From assembly GCA_035565775.1 (NCBI GenBank), contig DATMRW010000023.1, forward strand, positions 248,001 to 312,000: a stretch of 64,000 nt of DNA, read 5' to 3'. Source of the DNA: PRO6 sp035565775. GTDB taxonomy: Bacteria; Pseudomonadota; Alphaproteobacteria; Rhizobiales; Xanthobacteraceae. Shown piece after piece: positions 34,874 through 43,643 of this stretch. Every line of letters starts with the position of its first letter. The first letter of the stretch is position 1. The notes beneath the pieces are model-generated. The model was given only the letters and a program-made list of their open reading frames with translations. It made no database searches and was not told the DNA's origin. The translations under genes and the position numbers were made by a program.

Positions 34874-35842
34874 ATGTCCATGCCGGCTTTGTTCAAGAAC
34901 CGCCTGTCGCTTCCCGTGATCGGTGCGCCGCTTTTTATCGTGTCCGTGCCCGATCTCGTGATCGCACAGTGCAAAGCCGGCATCGTCGGGGCCTTTCCGG
35001 CTCTGAACGCCCGTCCGGCGGGCCTGCTGGACGAGTGGCTGGCGCGGATCAAGGAAGAGCTTGCCGCGCACGATCGCGCCAATCCCGACCGCCTCTCGGC
35101 GCCGTTCGCGGTCAACCAGATCGTGCACCGCTCCAACAACCGTCTGGAGCAGGATCTGGCGCTTTGCGAAAAGCACAAGGTCCCGATGATGATCACCTCG
35201 CTCGGGGCGCGTGAAGAGGTCAATCAGGCGGCCCACGCCTGGGGCGGCATCGTCTTCCACGACGTCATCAACCAGAAGTTCGCCCACAAGGCTGTCGAGA
35301 AGGGCGCCGATGGCCTGATCTTGGTCGCGGCCGGCGCAGGCGGCCATGCCGGCACGCTGTCGCCGTTCCCCTTCGTGGCCGAAACACGGGCATGGTTCGA
35401 CGGGCCGATCGCGCTCTCGGGAGCGATCGGCAACGGCCGGGCGATCCGCGCGGCGCGGGTGCTCGGCGCGGACTTCGCCTATATCGGCTCGGCCTTCATC
35501 GCGACCGAGGAAGCCAATGCGGTGCCGGGCTACAAAGAGATGGTGGCAAACTCCTCGGCCGAGGACATCGTCTATTCCAACCTCTTCACCGGCATTCACG
35601 GCAACTACCTCAAGCCGTCGATCGCTGCCGCCGGCCTCGACCCGGACAACCTGCCGGAGTCCGACCCCAGCGCGATGAATTTTGGCACCGATGCGAGCGG
35701 CGAGCGGCAGCGCCCGAAGGCATGGAAAGAGATCTGGGGCAGCGGCCAGGGCGTCGGCAGCGTTGAGAAGGTGGTGCCCGCTGCTGTGCTGATCGAACGG
35801 CTGAAGCGGGAATACGCCGCCGCCAACGATCCGGCGCTGTGA
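34874..35842 (+). CDS. Nitronate monooxygenase / NAD(P)H-dependent flavin oxidoreductase
   Basis: 322 residues, TIM-barrel flavoprotein. Family marks: P-V-I-G-A-P-L-F near the start, F-H-D-V-I-N-Q-K-F-A around 130, and the FMN-binding A-G-A-G-G-H-A-G and G-A-I-G-N-G-R segments. Enzymes of this group oxidise alkyl nitronates such as propionate-3-nitronate with FMN and O2, though many have unknown substrates. AAAGGGA precedes the ATG. No obvious operon partner. Confidence 0.9.
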   Translation: MSMPALFKNRLSLPVIGAPLFIVSVPDLVIAQCKAGIVGAFPALNARPAGLLDEWLARIKEELAAHDRANPDRLSAPFAVNQIVHRSNNRLEQDLALCEKHKVPMMITSLGAREEVNQAAHAWGGIVFHDVINQKFAHKAVEKGADGLILVAAGAGGHAGTLSPFPFVAETRAWFDGPIALSGAIGNGRAIRAARVLGADFAYIGSAFIATEEANAVPGYKEMVANSSAEDIVYSNLFTGIHGNYLKPSIAAAGLDPDNLPESDPSAMNFGTDASGERQRPKAWKEIWGSGQGVGSVEKVVPAAVLIERLKREYAAANDPAL

Positions 35843-35856
35843 GGCATTGAGGCAGG

Positions 35857-35889
35857 CCGCAGGCTATGGCGCGCGTCGCCGGCCTGCGG
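35857..35889 (+). terminator. Inverted repeat after the nitronate monooxygenase gene
   Basis: CCGCAGGC (35857-35864) and GCCTGCGG (35882-35889) pair across a 17-base loop, followed by TTGTTTCC. Possible weak terminator. Confidence 0.4.
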
Positions 35890-35983
35890 TTGTTTCCACG
35901 CCGACCGCCATGGCGCCCGGTGCAACAGGCCTTGCCGCAGTTCGCTTCCTGATCACCTCTTTTCCTGATGATGGGTCCAGCCG

Positions 35984-36751
35984 ATGGATAGCGTCTTTCG
36001 CGTTACCGGCGCCGATGTCGCCACGAGCCCCTATGCCGCCGGGCCATGGGACGAGACAATGCAGCATGGCTCCGCGCCTGCGGCTCTGATGATCTGGGCG
36101 GCGGAGAGGATCGAGACGCCGGTGCCGATGCGGATCGCCCGGCTGACCCTCGATCTGATGCGGCCGGTGCCGGTCGCGCCGCTCACCATCGCCACGCAGG
36201 TTCTGCGGCAAGGCCGCAAGATCCAGCTCTGCGAAGTGCGGCTGCTGGACAGGGACGTCGAGGTCGCCCGCGCCAATATTTTGAAGGTTCGCGCCTCCGA
36301 GCCGCCGCTGCCTGATCACATCAGCGATCCGCCACTCGACGTGGCGCCGCCGGACGAATGCCGCGCGTTCACCGAGTTTCACAAGAACCCGTTCACCTCC
36401 GGCCTTTCGGTCCGCACCAATCGCGCCCATCTGATCGAGCCGCGCGGCGGCCCGGTCTGGTTTCGGATCGAGCGCGAGATGATTGCGGGCGAGCCGCTCT
36501 CGCAGGCGATGCGCGCGGTGGTCGCGGCGGATTTCTGCAACACCACGACGCCGCTCGATTTCCGCGAGTGGCTGTTTCTCAATGCGGACCTGTCGGTCAA
36601 TCTCGCGCGCGAGCCGATCGGGGAGTGGATTCTGCTGAATGCGGAGACCTGGATCGGCCCCGGCGGCGCGGGCATTGCGGCAGGAAGGCTCGCCGACCGG
36701 CACGGCTATTTCGGCCGCGCGGTGCAGAGCCTTGTGGTGGAGCGAGGTTAA
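35984..36751 (+). CDS. Acyl-CoA thioesterase-like protein (double hot-dog)
   Basis: 255 residues. Two hot-dog halves can be inferred: an N-terminal half with R-P-V-P-V-A-P-L and a C-terminal half with the L-F-L-N-A-D-L-S-V-N-L segment typical of TesB-like thioesterases. The family hydrolyses acyl-CoA esters. Substrate is unknown. There is no signal peptide, so it is cytosolic. Its position among fatty-acid genes is loose, not operonic. Confidence 0.82.
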   Translation: MDSVFRVTGADVATSPYAAGPWDETMQHGSAPAALMIWAAERIETPVPMRIARLTLDLMRPVPVAPLTIATQVLRQGRKIQLCEVRLLDRDVEVARANILKVRASEPPLPDHISDPPLDVAPPDECRAFTEFHKNPFTSGLSVRTNRAHLIEPRGGPVWFRIEREMIAGEPLSQAMRAVVAADFCNTTTPLDFREWLFLNADLSVNLAREPIGEWILLNAETWIGPGGAGIAAGRLADRHGYFGRAVQSLVVERG

Positions 36752-36779
36752 ATCTGCGCCGGACTCCCAAGCAGTGACG

Positions 36780-36793
36780 AATGGTTAACCATT
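36780..36793. promoter_or_regulatory. Perfect palindrome resembling CtrA half-sites
   Basis: AATGGTTAACCATT, a 14-bp perfect palindrome 65 bp before the following GTG. Each strand reads TTAACCAT, the reported CtrA half-site form in Caulobacter. Binding is inferred only. Confidence 0.45.
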
Positions 36794-36857
36794 TCCCCAC
36801 ACAACATGGTGACCAAATTCTCAACTGCCCGTCCTACCTGCATTGGGAGATCTCACC

Positions 36858-37721
36858 GTGAGCGAGCAAAAGCCGGACCCGTCCATCGACGATGGCCGCG
36901 ATGCCTCGAATGCGATCGTTCCTGGGACGTCGAACCGAAACGGCGCGGAAGCCCGCAGCGGCGGTGCGGCCGTTGATGAGGCGGAGATCGTTGTGCTGCG
37001 CTCCCACGGCCGGGAGGGCGACGCGCACGGCGGGGCGTCGCACGGCTGGAGCGGGCAGGCCAACTGGGCGGCTTCTCACGCCACGATCGACCACGAACAG
37101 CAATCTGGCGGCGGCTGGACGCCGAAGATCGCGGTGATCGTCGCGGCAGCGGCTCTGATCGGCGCGGTTGGTGGCTCGCTGGCGATGTCCGGGCTCAATC
37201 TCGTGCTCACCAACGACAAGGCCGCGGCGGTGGCGGCGGCTTCGAGCGCGGCCACGTCGAGCGAAATGAAGGCGATGCGCGAGACGATCACCCGTCTCAA
37301 CGCGGAAGTCGCCTCGCTCAAGGGCGAGTTCGACAAGGCCGGCAAGACGCGCAGCGCCCAGATCGGCAAGCTCGGCGAGCAGGTCGGCAAGCTCGAAAAG
37401 GCGCAGGACGACACCGCCTCAAAGCTCGGCAAACTCGCCGAGGCGCAGGAGAAAGACCGCCGCGTCGCGGCGGCTGCCGCGAACGACGTCACCGGCTCAA
37501 TCACCCCGGTCGCCAAGCCCGATCCGCGCAAGCCGCATGTCATTCCCGACTGGCGGCTGGATCGCGTCAGCGGCGGCGGTGCGCTGGTGGCCGGCTCGGG
37601 CGGGCTCTATCACGTCTATCCCGGCGATCCGCTTCCCGGCCTCGGCGTGGTCGAGGCGGTGCGATATGAGGACGGCCGCTGGGTCGTCGTCACCCAGAAG
37701 GGTCTGATCGTCCGGCGCTGA
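36858..37721 (+). CDS. Membrane-anchored coiled-coil protein of unknown function
   Basis: 287 residues from the GTG at 36858, with GGGAGA 7 bases upstream; a TTG at 36843 is possible. The first 90 residues are polar and disordered-looking. One transmembrane helix (about 92-118) follows, then a long coiled coil (about 130-210) with K-L-G-E-Q-V-G-K-L-E repeats, then a compact C-terminal domain with W-R-L-D-R-V-S-G-G-G-A-L and D-P-L-P-G-L-G-V-V. Probably one-pass inner-membrane with periplasmic domain. I do not recognise a characterised family. Confidence 0.8.
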   Translation: MSEQKPDPSIDDGRDASNAIVPGTSNRNGAEARSGGAAVDEAEIVVLRSHGREGDAHGGASHGWSGQANWAASHATIDHEQQSGGGWTPKIAVIVAAAALIGAVGGSLAMSGLNLVLTNDKAAAVAAASSAATSSEMKAMRETITRLNAEVASLKGEFDKAGKTRSAQIGKLGEQVGKLEKAQDDTASKLGKLAEAQEKDRRVAAAAANDVTGSITPVAKPDPRKPHVIPDWRLDRVSGGGALVAGSGGLYHVYPGDPLPGLGVVEAVRYEDGRWVVVTQKGLIVRR

Positions 37722-37738
37722 GCGCCGGACTTCTTTTT
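37710..37738 (+). terminator. Terminator overlapping the stop codon
   Basis: GTCCGGCG, loop CTGAG containing the TGA, CGCCGGAC, then TTCTTTTT. A good intrinsic terminator for the coiled-coil gene. Confidence 0.85.
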
Positions 37739-37773
37739 CTGAAGTTTTCGCTGCGTGTCGTGCCTGATGGCCG

Positions 37774-39039
37774 TCAGAGCCAGGGCGCGATCTTGTCCAT
37801 GGCAATGAGGTCCTCGACCTCGACGCGCGGCCGGATCACGGCCGACTGCTCGCCGTTGACCAGCACCTCGGGCACCAGGGGGCGGGTGTTGTAGGTGCCG
37901 GCCTGCACCGCGCCATAGGCTCCCGCGCTCATGATCGCGATCAGATCGCCGGCCTTGAGTTCGGGCATTTCGCGATCGAGCGCGAGATAGTCGCCGGTCT
38001 CGCAGACCGGGCCGACGACATCGGCGACGAAGGTCGGATGACCGGCGGCCGGCGCCTTGACCGGCAGCACGTCGTGGTGCGCCTCATACAGCGTCGGGCG
38101 GATCAGATCGTTCATCGCCGCGTCGATGATGACGAAGGTCTTGCCCTCGCCGCGTTTCACGTAAATCACCTGCGCGACGAGAATGCCGGCGTTGCCGACG
38201 ATCAGGCGGCCCGGCTCGAACAGCAGCTTGCAGCCGAGGCCGGCGGCGGCTTCCTTCACGATCTTGGCGTATTCGGCAGGCGACGGCGGAGCGCTCTGGT
38301 CGTGGTGGTAGGGGATGCCGAGCCCGCCGCCGAAATCGATATGCGAGATCGTGTGGCCGTCGGCGCGCAGCTCGCGGACGAAATTGGCCAGCAGCGCGAA
38401 GGCATCGGCCATCGGCGCGAGGTCGGTGATCTGGCTGCCGATATGCATGTCGACGCCGCTGACCTTGATGCCGGGCAGCTTTGCCGCGCGGGCATAGACG
38501 GCGCGGGCGCGGGTCAGCGGAATGCCGAACTTGTTCTCGGACTTGCCGGTCGAGATTTTGGCGTGGGTGCGGGCGTCAACATCGGGATTGACGCGGATCG
38601 AGACATGGGCGGTGCGCCCCATCTCGCTGGCGATCGCCGACAACAGCTCCAGCTCCGGCTCCGACTCGACATTGAGACAGAAGATGTTTTCCGTGAGGGC
38701 GAGGCGCAGCTCGTCGGCGGTCTTGCCGACGCCGGAGAAGACGATCTTGTCGGCCGGAATGCCGGCGGCGCGGGCGCGGCGCAATTCGCCGGCCGACACC
38801 ACGTCGGCACCGGCGCCGAGCCGGGCGAGTGTGCGCAGCACCGACTGGTTGGAGTTGGCCTTCATCGCATAGCAGACCAGCGCGTCGACGTCGGCGAAGG
38901 CTTCCGAGAACACGCGGAAGTGCCGCTCAAGCGTGGCGGTCGAATAGCAGTAGAAGGGCGTGCCGACGCTCCCGGCGAGGGCCGACAGATCGACGTCTTC
39001 GGCGTGGAGCACGCCGTTGCGATAGGCAAAGTGATGCAT
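37774..39039 (-). CDS. lysA: Diaminopimelate decarboxylase
   Basis: 421 residues. Fold-type III PLP enzyme: Lys60 in Y-A-M-K-A-N-S-N binds PLP. H-I-G-S-Q-I and the G-G-G-L-G-I-P-Y phosphate-binding loop follow, and C-E-T-G-D-Y-L-A supplies residues of the partner active site. It makes lysine from meso-diaminopimelate, a cytosolic last step. Third gene of argH-lptM-lysA (59 bp after lptM). Confidence 0.97.
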   Translation of the reverse strand: MHHFAYRNGVLHAEDVDLSALAGSVGTPFYCYSTATLERHFRVFSEAFADVDALVCYAMKANSNQSVLRTLARLGAGADVVSAGELRRARAAGIPADKIVFSGVGKTADELRLALTENIFCLNVESEPELELLSAIASEMGRTAHVSIRVNPDVDARTHAKISTGKSENKFGIPLTRARAVYARAAKLPGIKVSGVDMHIGSQITDLAPMADAFALLANFVRELRADGHTISHIDFGGGLGIPYHHDQSAPPSPAEYAKIVKEAAAGLGCKLLFEPGRLIVGNAGILVAQVIYVKRGEGKTFVIIDAAMNDLIRPTLYEAHHDVLPVKAPAAGHPTFVADVVGPVCETGDYLALDREMPELKAGDLIAIMSAGAYGAVQAGTYNTRPLVPEVLVNGEQSAVIRPRVEVEDLIAMDKIAPWL

Positions 39040-39098
39040 GGCGCGTCTTCGAAATCAGGGTTGAATCGCGGGTGATAGGATCGCCGTGACGTCCGCTG

Positions 39099-39371
39099 TC
39101 AGTCGAGTAGCGGATCGAGCACGAATTTTTTCTTCTCGCCTTTCGGCGCTATCGGAAAATCGGAACGCGTCACCGCCGGGTTGAACAGCGCTTCGCCCTT
39201 GTCGGCGGCCGAGGCGGGGGCGGCGCCGGCTGCCGGGGGCTCCGGCTGCACGCCGGCGTTCGGCGGCAGGTCGAGGCCGCCCTTGCGGCCGCAACCTGCG
39301 AGCGCAACGCCTGCGACGAGCAGCGCGGCGACGGTCAGTGTCTTCAACGGGGAGCGGGAATTCGATGTCAC
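39099..39371 (-). CDS. lptM: LptM-like small lipoprotein
   Basis: 90 residues. Lipobox L-A-G-C with C27, followed at once by G-R-K-G-x-L-x-L-P-P, the hallmark of LptM (YifL), which binds the LptDE outer-membrane complex and helps its disulfide rearrangement. The rest is Ala/Pro-rich and ends with a K-K-K-F-V-L-D-P-L-L-D motif conserved in relatives. Placement between argH and lysA is common in this lineage. Confidence 0.92.
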   Translation of the reverse strand: MTSNSRSPLKTLTVAALLVAGVALAGCGRKGGLDLPPNAGVQPEPPAAGAAPASAADKGEALFNPAVTRSDFPIAPKGEKKKFVLDPLLD

Positions 39372-39447
39372 GTTGGCTTCCTGATGTTCCGCTACAGCCT
39401 ACCGAACTCGCCAGCCTTTGGCGAGACTGCGATGCGCATGCGGCGCG

Positions 39448-40845
39448 TCAATCCGATTTCTGCTCTTTGTCGAGCCGCTTCAGCCACGATTTGGCCTGAG
39501 CGCGGACATTCTTGCCGGCGGTGCCGCCATAGCTGGTGCGGCTCTTGACCGAGGCCTCGACCGACAGGACGTCGAAGATGTCCTGCGTGATGCGCGGCTC
39601 GACCGCCTGCATGTCGGCGAGGGCGAGGCGATGCAGCGCGACGCCCTTGGCGGCGGCATCGGCGACGATCCGCCCGGTGACGTGGTGGGCTTCGCGGAAC
39701 GGCATTTTCAGCGTCCGCACCAGCCAGTCGGCGAGGTCGGTGGCGGTGGCGTAGCCCTCGCCGGCGGCGGTCTTCATCCGCTTCTTGTCCGGGGTGAGAT
39801 CGTGCACCATGCCGGTCATGGCGCGGATCGCCAGCGACAGCGCGTCGAACGCTTCCATCGCGCCGTGTTTGTCCTCCTGCATGTCCTTCTGGTAGGCCAG
39901 CGGCAGGCCCTTCATCACGATCAGGAGGCCATTGAGCGCGCCGATGATGCGGCCGGTCTTGGCCCGCACCAGTTCCGCTGCGTCCGGATTGCGCTTCTGC
40001 GGCATGATCGAGGAGCCGGTGGTGAACTTGTCGGACAGCGACACGAGGCCGACCAAGGGCGAGGTCCAGATCACGATTTCTTCGGCGAAGCGCGAAAGAT
40101 GGACCGCGGTGATGGCGGCGGCTGACAGAGTTTCGAGCACGAAATCGCGGTCGGACACCGCATCGAGCGAGTTCGCCATCGGACGGTCGAAGCCGAGCGC
40201 CGCCGCCGTCGCCTCGCGGTCGATCGGGAACGAGGTGCCGGCGAGCGCCGCGCAGCCGAGCGGGCTTTCGTTGAGCCGCTTGCGGGCATCCTGGAAGCGG
40301 CCGCGATCGCGCGCCGCCATTTCGACATAGGCCATCAGATGGTGGCCGAAAGTCACCGGCTGGGCGGTCTGCAGGTGGGTGAAGCCCGGCATCACAGTGT
40401 CGCTGTGTTCCTGCGCCCGCTCAACCAGCGCGCGCTGGAAGGCGGCGAGGGAAGCGTCGACCTCGTCGATGACGTCGCGGACGAAAAGCCGGAAGTCGGT
40501 TGCAACCTGATCGTTGCGCGAGCGGGCGGTGTGCAGGCGCCCGGCGGCGGCGCCGATCAGTTCCGACAGGCGGCTTTCAACGTTCATGTGAATGTCTTCG
40601 AGCGAGCGCTTGAAGGTGAACTTGCCGCTCTCGATCTCGGCGAGGATGGCATCGAGGCCCTGGGCTATGCTTTTGGCGTCCTCAGGTGCAATAATGCCTT
40701 GAGCGGCCAGCATGGCGGCGTGCGCCTTGGATGCGGCAATATCCTGAGCATAAAGGTGGCGATCCACGTCAATCGAGACGTTGATTTCCTCCATGATTGC
40801 GTCGGGGCTGCTTGAAAACCGTCCGCCCCACATCGTGTTGCTCAT
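39448..40845 (-). CDS. argH: Argininosuccinate lyase
   Basis: 465 residues. N-terminal M-W-G-G-R-F, the H-T-A-R-S-R-N-D-Q motif, and the fumarase-superfamily signature G-S-S-I-M-P-Q-K-R-N-P-D at about 280-291 with the catalytic Ser. It splits argininosuccinate into arginine and fumarate. First gene of the argH-lptM-lysA operon, divergent from tlpA by about 70 bp. Confidence 0.97.
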   Translation of the reverse strand: MSNTMWGGRFSSSPDAIMEEINVSIDVDRHLYAQDIAASKAHAAMLAAQGIIAPEDAKSIAQGLDAILAEIESGKFTFKRSLEDIHMNVESRLSELIGAAAGRLHTARSRNDQVATDFRLFVRDVIDEVDASLAAFQRALVERAQEHSDTVMPGFTHLQTAQPVTFGHHLMAYVEMAARDRGRFQDARKRLNESPLGCAALAGTSFPIDREATAAALGFDRPMANSLDAVSDRDFVLETLSAAAITAVHLSRFAEEIVIWTSPLVGLVSLSDKFTTGSSIMPQKRNPDAAELVRAKTGRIIGALNGLLIVMKGLPLAYQKDMQEDKHGAMEAFDALSLAIRAMTGMVHDLTPDKKRMKTAAGEGYATATDLADWLVRTLKMPFREAHHVTGRIVADAAAKGVALHRLALADMQAVEPRITQDIFDVLSVEASVKSRTSYGGTAGKNVRAQAKSWLKRLDKEQKSD

Positions 40846-40918
40846 TCGCTCGCCTGACCCTTAATTCGTGTTTCGCCATCCGCCGGCTGACGCGACTGCC
40901 TGAATGCAAATCACCGCC

Positions 40919-41596
40919 ATGACAAATGACCCAAATTCCGCTTCTCCGCATCCTCGTTCCGCGCGCCGGCGCCGTTCGTTGATGCTCGCCGCCGCTGCCC
41001 TCGTCGTCGGATTGGCGGGCGGCTATGCGGGGGTATACGGGATCGGCGGGGCGGTGCGCAATGCGGGCGAGCCGGCTTGCCGCCCTGCGGTTAACCTCGC
41101 CAAGACCATCGCGCCGCTGGCGAAGGGCGAGATGGCCGCCGTCACCATGGCGAGCAAGGCCGAGCGAATCCCCGATCTCGCCTTCACCGACGCCGACGGG
41201 CAGCCGAAAAAGCTCTCCGACTGGCGGGGCAGGACGGTGCTCCTGAACTTGTGGGCAACCTGGTGCGTGCCGTGCCGCACCGAGATGCCGGCGCTGGATC
41301 AGCTTCAGGCCAAGCTCGGTTCCAAAGATTTTGAGGTCGTGGCGGTGAATATCGACACCCGCGACCCCGAAAAGCCGCGGGCCTTCATGAAGGACGAGGG
41401 GCTGAAGAACCTTGCCTTTTTCGCCGACGCCAAGGCCAAGGTGTTCCAGGAGCTCAAATCCGTCGGCCGCGCGCTTGGCATGCCGACCACGGTGCTGATC
41501 GACGGCGAGGGCTGCGAGATCGCCAGCATCGCCGGCCCGGCGGAATGGGCGAGCGGCGACGCGATCAAGCTGATCTCGGCGGCGCTCGGGAAATAG
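40919..41596 (+). CDS. tlpA: Thiol:disulfide interchange protein TlpA
   Basis: 225 residues from the ATG at 40919; an ATG five codons upstream also exists. One N-terminal anchor helix (about 21-45), then a periplasmic thioredoxin domain with active site W115-C-V-P-C119 and the Leu-Trp-Ala-Thr lead-in. The cis-Pro is in M-P-T-T. Two further cysteines (about 54 and near 200) match TlpA's extra disulfide. In Bradyrhizobium TlpA reduces ScoI and CoxB for cytochrome oxidase CuA assembly. Confidence 0.92.
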   Translation: MTNDPNSASPHPRSARRRRSLMLAAAALVVGLAGGYAGVYGIGGAVRNAGEPACRPAVNLAKTIAPLAKGEMAAVTMASKAERIPDLAFTDADGQPKKLSDWRGRTVLLNLWATWCVPCRTEMPALDQLQAKLGSKDFEVVAVNIDTRDPEKPRAFMKDEGLKNLAFFADAKAKVFQELKSVGRALGMPTTVLIDGEGCEIASIAGPAEWASGDAIKLISAALGK

Positions 41597-41719
41597 CCGG
41601 ATTTATTCTGCATACGTTGTCGGTTTCCCGGGTGCTCCGGCGTCTTTCAGAAAGCCCGCCGCAAGGGCGCGCCGGCTTCGACGTCCAGAAGCAAGCGCTG
41701 CCAAACGAAGGGAATGCCC

Positions 41720-42076
41720 ATGGCGTATGTTGACGGTTTTGTTGTGCCGGTGCCGACCGGCAAGCTCGATGAGTATCGCCAGATGGCCGAGAGCGCGAGG
41801 AAGATCTGGCTCGAGCACGGCGCGCGCGATTTTCGGGAATGCGTTGCGGACGACGTCAAGCCCGGTCAGTGGACGTCGTTTCCCCAGAGCGTCGATCTGA
41901 AGGATGGGGAAACGGTGGTCTTTTCGTGGATCATGTACGACTCGCGCGAGGACCGTGACCGCATCAACGCTGCGGTCATGAAGGATCCGCGCATGGCGAG
42001 CATGATGGACGCCGAAAAGATGCCGTTCGACGGCAAGCGGATGATCTACGGCGGGTTCAAGTCGCTGGTTGGCTGA
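41720..42076 (+). CDS. DUF1428 domain-containing protein
   Basis: 118 residues from the ATG at 41720 (AAGGGA 6 to 7 bases upstream); a second ATG at 41714 is too close to it. DUF1428 core: Y-V-D-G-F-V-V-P-V-P near the start and W-I-M-Y-D-S-R-E-D-R-D near 75, ending M-I-Y-G-G-F. Dimeric alpha/beta ferredoxin-like cytosolic family of unknown function. Confidence 0.92.
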   Translation: MAYVDGFVVPVPTGKLDEYRQMAESARKIWLEHGARDFRECVADDVKPGQWTSFPQSVDLKDGETVVFSWIMYDSREDRDRINAAVMKDPRMASMMDAEKMPFDGKRMIYGGFKSLVG

Positions 42077-42094
42077 GCCGCCCGCGCGGCTCGC

Positions 42095-42286
42095 TCAGGC
42101 CAGGCGATCGATGACGGCGCCGACGCCTTCGGGCAGCGCGGCCGGTCCTGGCGGCGCGACGCCGAGCAGGGTCTGCACCGCTGCGGCTTCCGCGTCGGCG
42201 TTCATCTTGATCATCCGCATCGCCACTGCCTGCTGGGTCTGCCCGGCCTGCATGCCGATGGCGGCCATCACGGCGCTCATGTCCAT
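42095..42286 (-). CDS. Small YjfB-like protein
   Basis: 63 residues with an excellent AGGAG 7 bases before the ATG. The N-terminal half (M-D-M-S-A-V..., Q-Q-A-V-A-M-R-M-I-K) resembles YjfB, annotated as a putative motility protein, which has a Q-x-Q-x-x-x-S-x-x-V-M-K helix. The C-terminus is Gly/Pro/Ala-rich. No motility genes are near. Convergent with the DUF1428 gene by 18 bp. Confidence 0.72.
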   Translation of the reverse strand: MDMSAVMAAIGMQAGQTQQAVAMRMIKMNADAEAAAVQTLLGVAPPGPAALPEGVGAVIDRLA

Positions 42287-42346
42287 CGCAATTCTCCTTG
42301 CCCCGGCATAGCGGGAAAGCGGTTAACAGGGGTTAGCCGTCTCCGC

Positions 42347-43555
42347 TCAGTCGGGGCAGGCCTCCTTGTTCTGAGGGAGAAACGCCTCGGAACCGGGAAT
42401 CGTGCTTACCGGTTCGTAAAGGTCCCACGGCGCCTTGCTCTCGGCGGGCTTTTTCACCCGGTACAGCATGAGGTCGTAGATCACGCGCCCGTCGCCGCGG
42501 ATGGTGGCCGGTTTGCCGAAATAGTCGACCGGCATCTTGCGCATTTGCTTGTTCACCGCGACGCCCTCGTCGGTGCCGATGGCGTCGATCGCGCGCAGAT
42601 AATGGGTGAGGGCGGTATAGATCTCCGCCTGGTTCTTGGACGGCATGGCCTTGCGCTTCTCGAAGAAGCGCTTGGCGAAGGCGCGGGCCTTGTCGTTCTG
42701 GTCCCAGTAGAAGCCGCTGGTGACGGTGATGTTCTGCGCGGCGTCGAGGCCGAGCGCATAGATGTCGTTGATATAGACGAGGAAGGCGATCAGCGACTGC
42801 TTGCCGTCGAGGCCGACGCGGAATTCGTGGGCCTGCTTGATGGCGCTGACGAGATCATTGCCGACGCTGGCGAGGCCGATCTTGTCCGCTCCCGATGCCT
42901 GGGCCTGCAGCACGTAGGACGAGAAGTCGGTGTTGCCGACCGGGTGCTTGGCAAAGCCGAGCACCTTGCCGCCTGCGGCCTCGATCACTTCGGTGGCGTC
43001 GCGCTGCAAGGCCGCGCCGAACGAGATGTCGACGGTGATGAAATACCAGTTCTTGCCGCCGCTCGCCATGATTGCCTTGGCGGTGCCGGCGGCGAGGGCG
43101 TGGCTGTCGTCGGCCCAGTGGGTCGAGGTCGGCGAGCAGGTTTTCGAGGTGAAGTCCGATGTCGCCGAAGCCGTGATCATCACGGTCTTGTTCTTCTGCT
43201 TGGCGAGCACCTGCACCGCGAAGGCGATCGGCGTCACGGGCAGGTCGATGATCGCCGAGACGTTTTCGTTCTCGTACCAGCGGCGGGCGATGGCGGCGGC
43301 GACATCGGGCTTGTTCTGGGTGTCTGCGTGAACGATCTCGATCTTGCGGCCCTTGACGCTGCCGCCGAAGTCGGCGGCGGCCATTTCTGCGGCGAGGATC
43401 GAGCCGGGACCGGCGGAATCGGCATAAGGCCCTGTCTCGTCGGTGAGAACACCGATCTTGAGCGTGTCGCCGGAGAATTGCGCAAGAGCCGGAAGCGGGG
43501 ACAGCAGCGCACAGGCCGCAAGGGCCGTGCCGGCGAACAAGCGAAACGATAACAT
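42347..43555 (-). CDS. Branched-chain amino acid-type ABC substrate-binding protein
   Basis: 402 residues from the ATG at 43555 (GGAGG 5 bases upstream). Signal peptide ends L-A-Q near residue 27. Leu/Ile/Val-binding fold with I-G-V-L-T-D-E-T-G-P-Y and a D-I-x-F-G-A-A-L segment. No permease or ATPase genes adjoin it, so ligand and transporter are unknown; aromatic acids and amides are also bound by this family. It lies 88 bp after the hydroxybutyryl-CoA dehydrogenase gene on the same strand. Confidence 0.9.
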   Translation of the reverse strand: MLSFRLFAGTALAACALLSPLPALAQFSGDTLKIGVLTDETGPYADSAGPGSILAAEMAAADFGGSVKGRKIEIVHADTQNKPDVAAAIARRWYENENVSAIIDLPVTPIAFAVQVLAKQKNKTVMITASATSDFTSKTCSPTSTHWADDSHALAAGTAKAIMASGGKNWYFITVDISFGAALQRDATEVIEAAGGKVLGFAKHPVGNTDFSSYVLQAQASGADKIGLASVGNDLVSAIKQAHEFRVGLDGKQSLIAFLVYINDIYALGLDAAQNITVTSGFYWDQNDKARAFAKRFFEKRKAMPSKNQAEIYTALTHYLRAIDAIGTDEGVAVNKQMRKMPVDYFGKPATIRGDGRVIYDLMLYRVKKPAESKAPWDLYEPVSTIPGSEAFLPQNKEACPD

Positions 43556-43643
43556 CGACGCCTCCCGTCTGACCGTTACGAAAAGCTTACGGTGCGGCGG
43601 CAGGCGTGTCGAGGTGTCTCGTTTTGGGATCGCCGGCTGCGCC

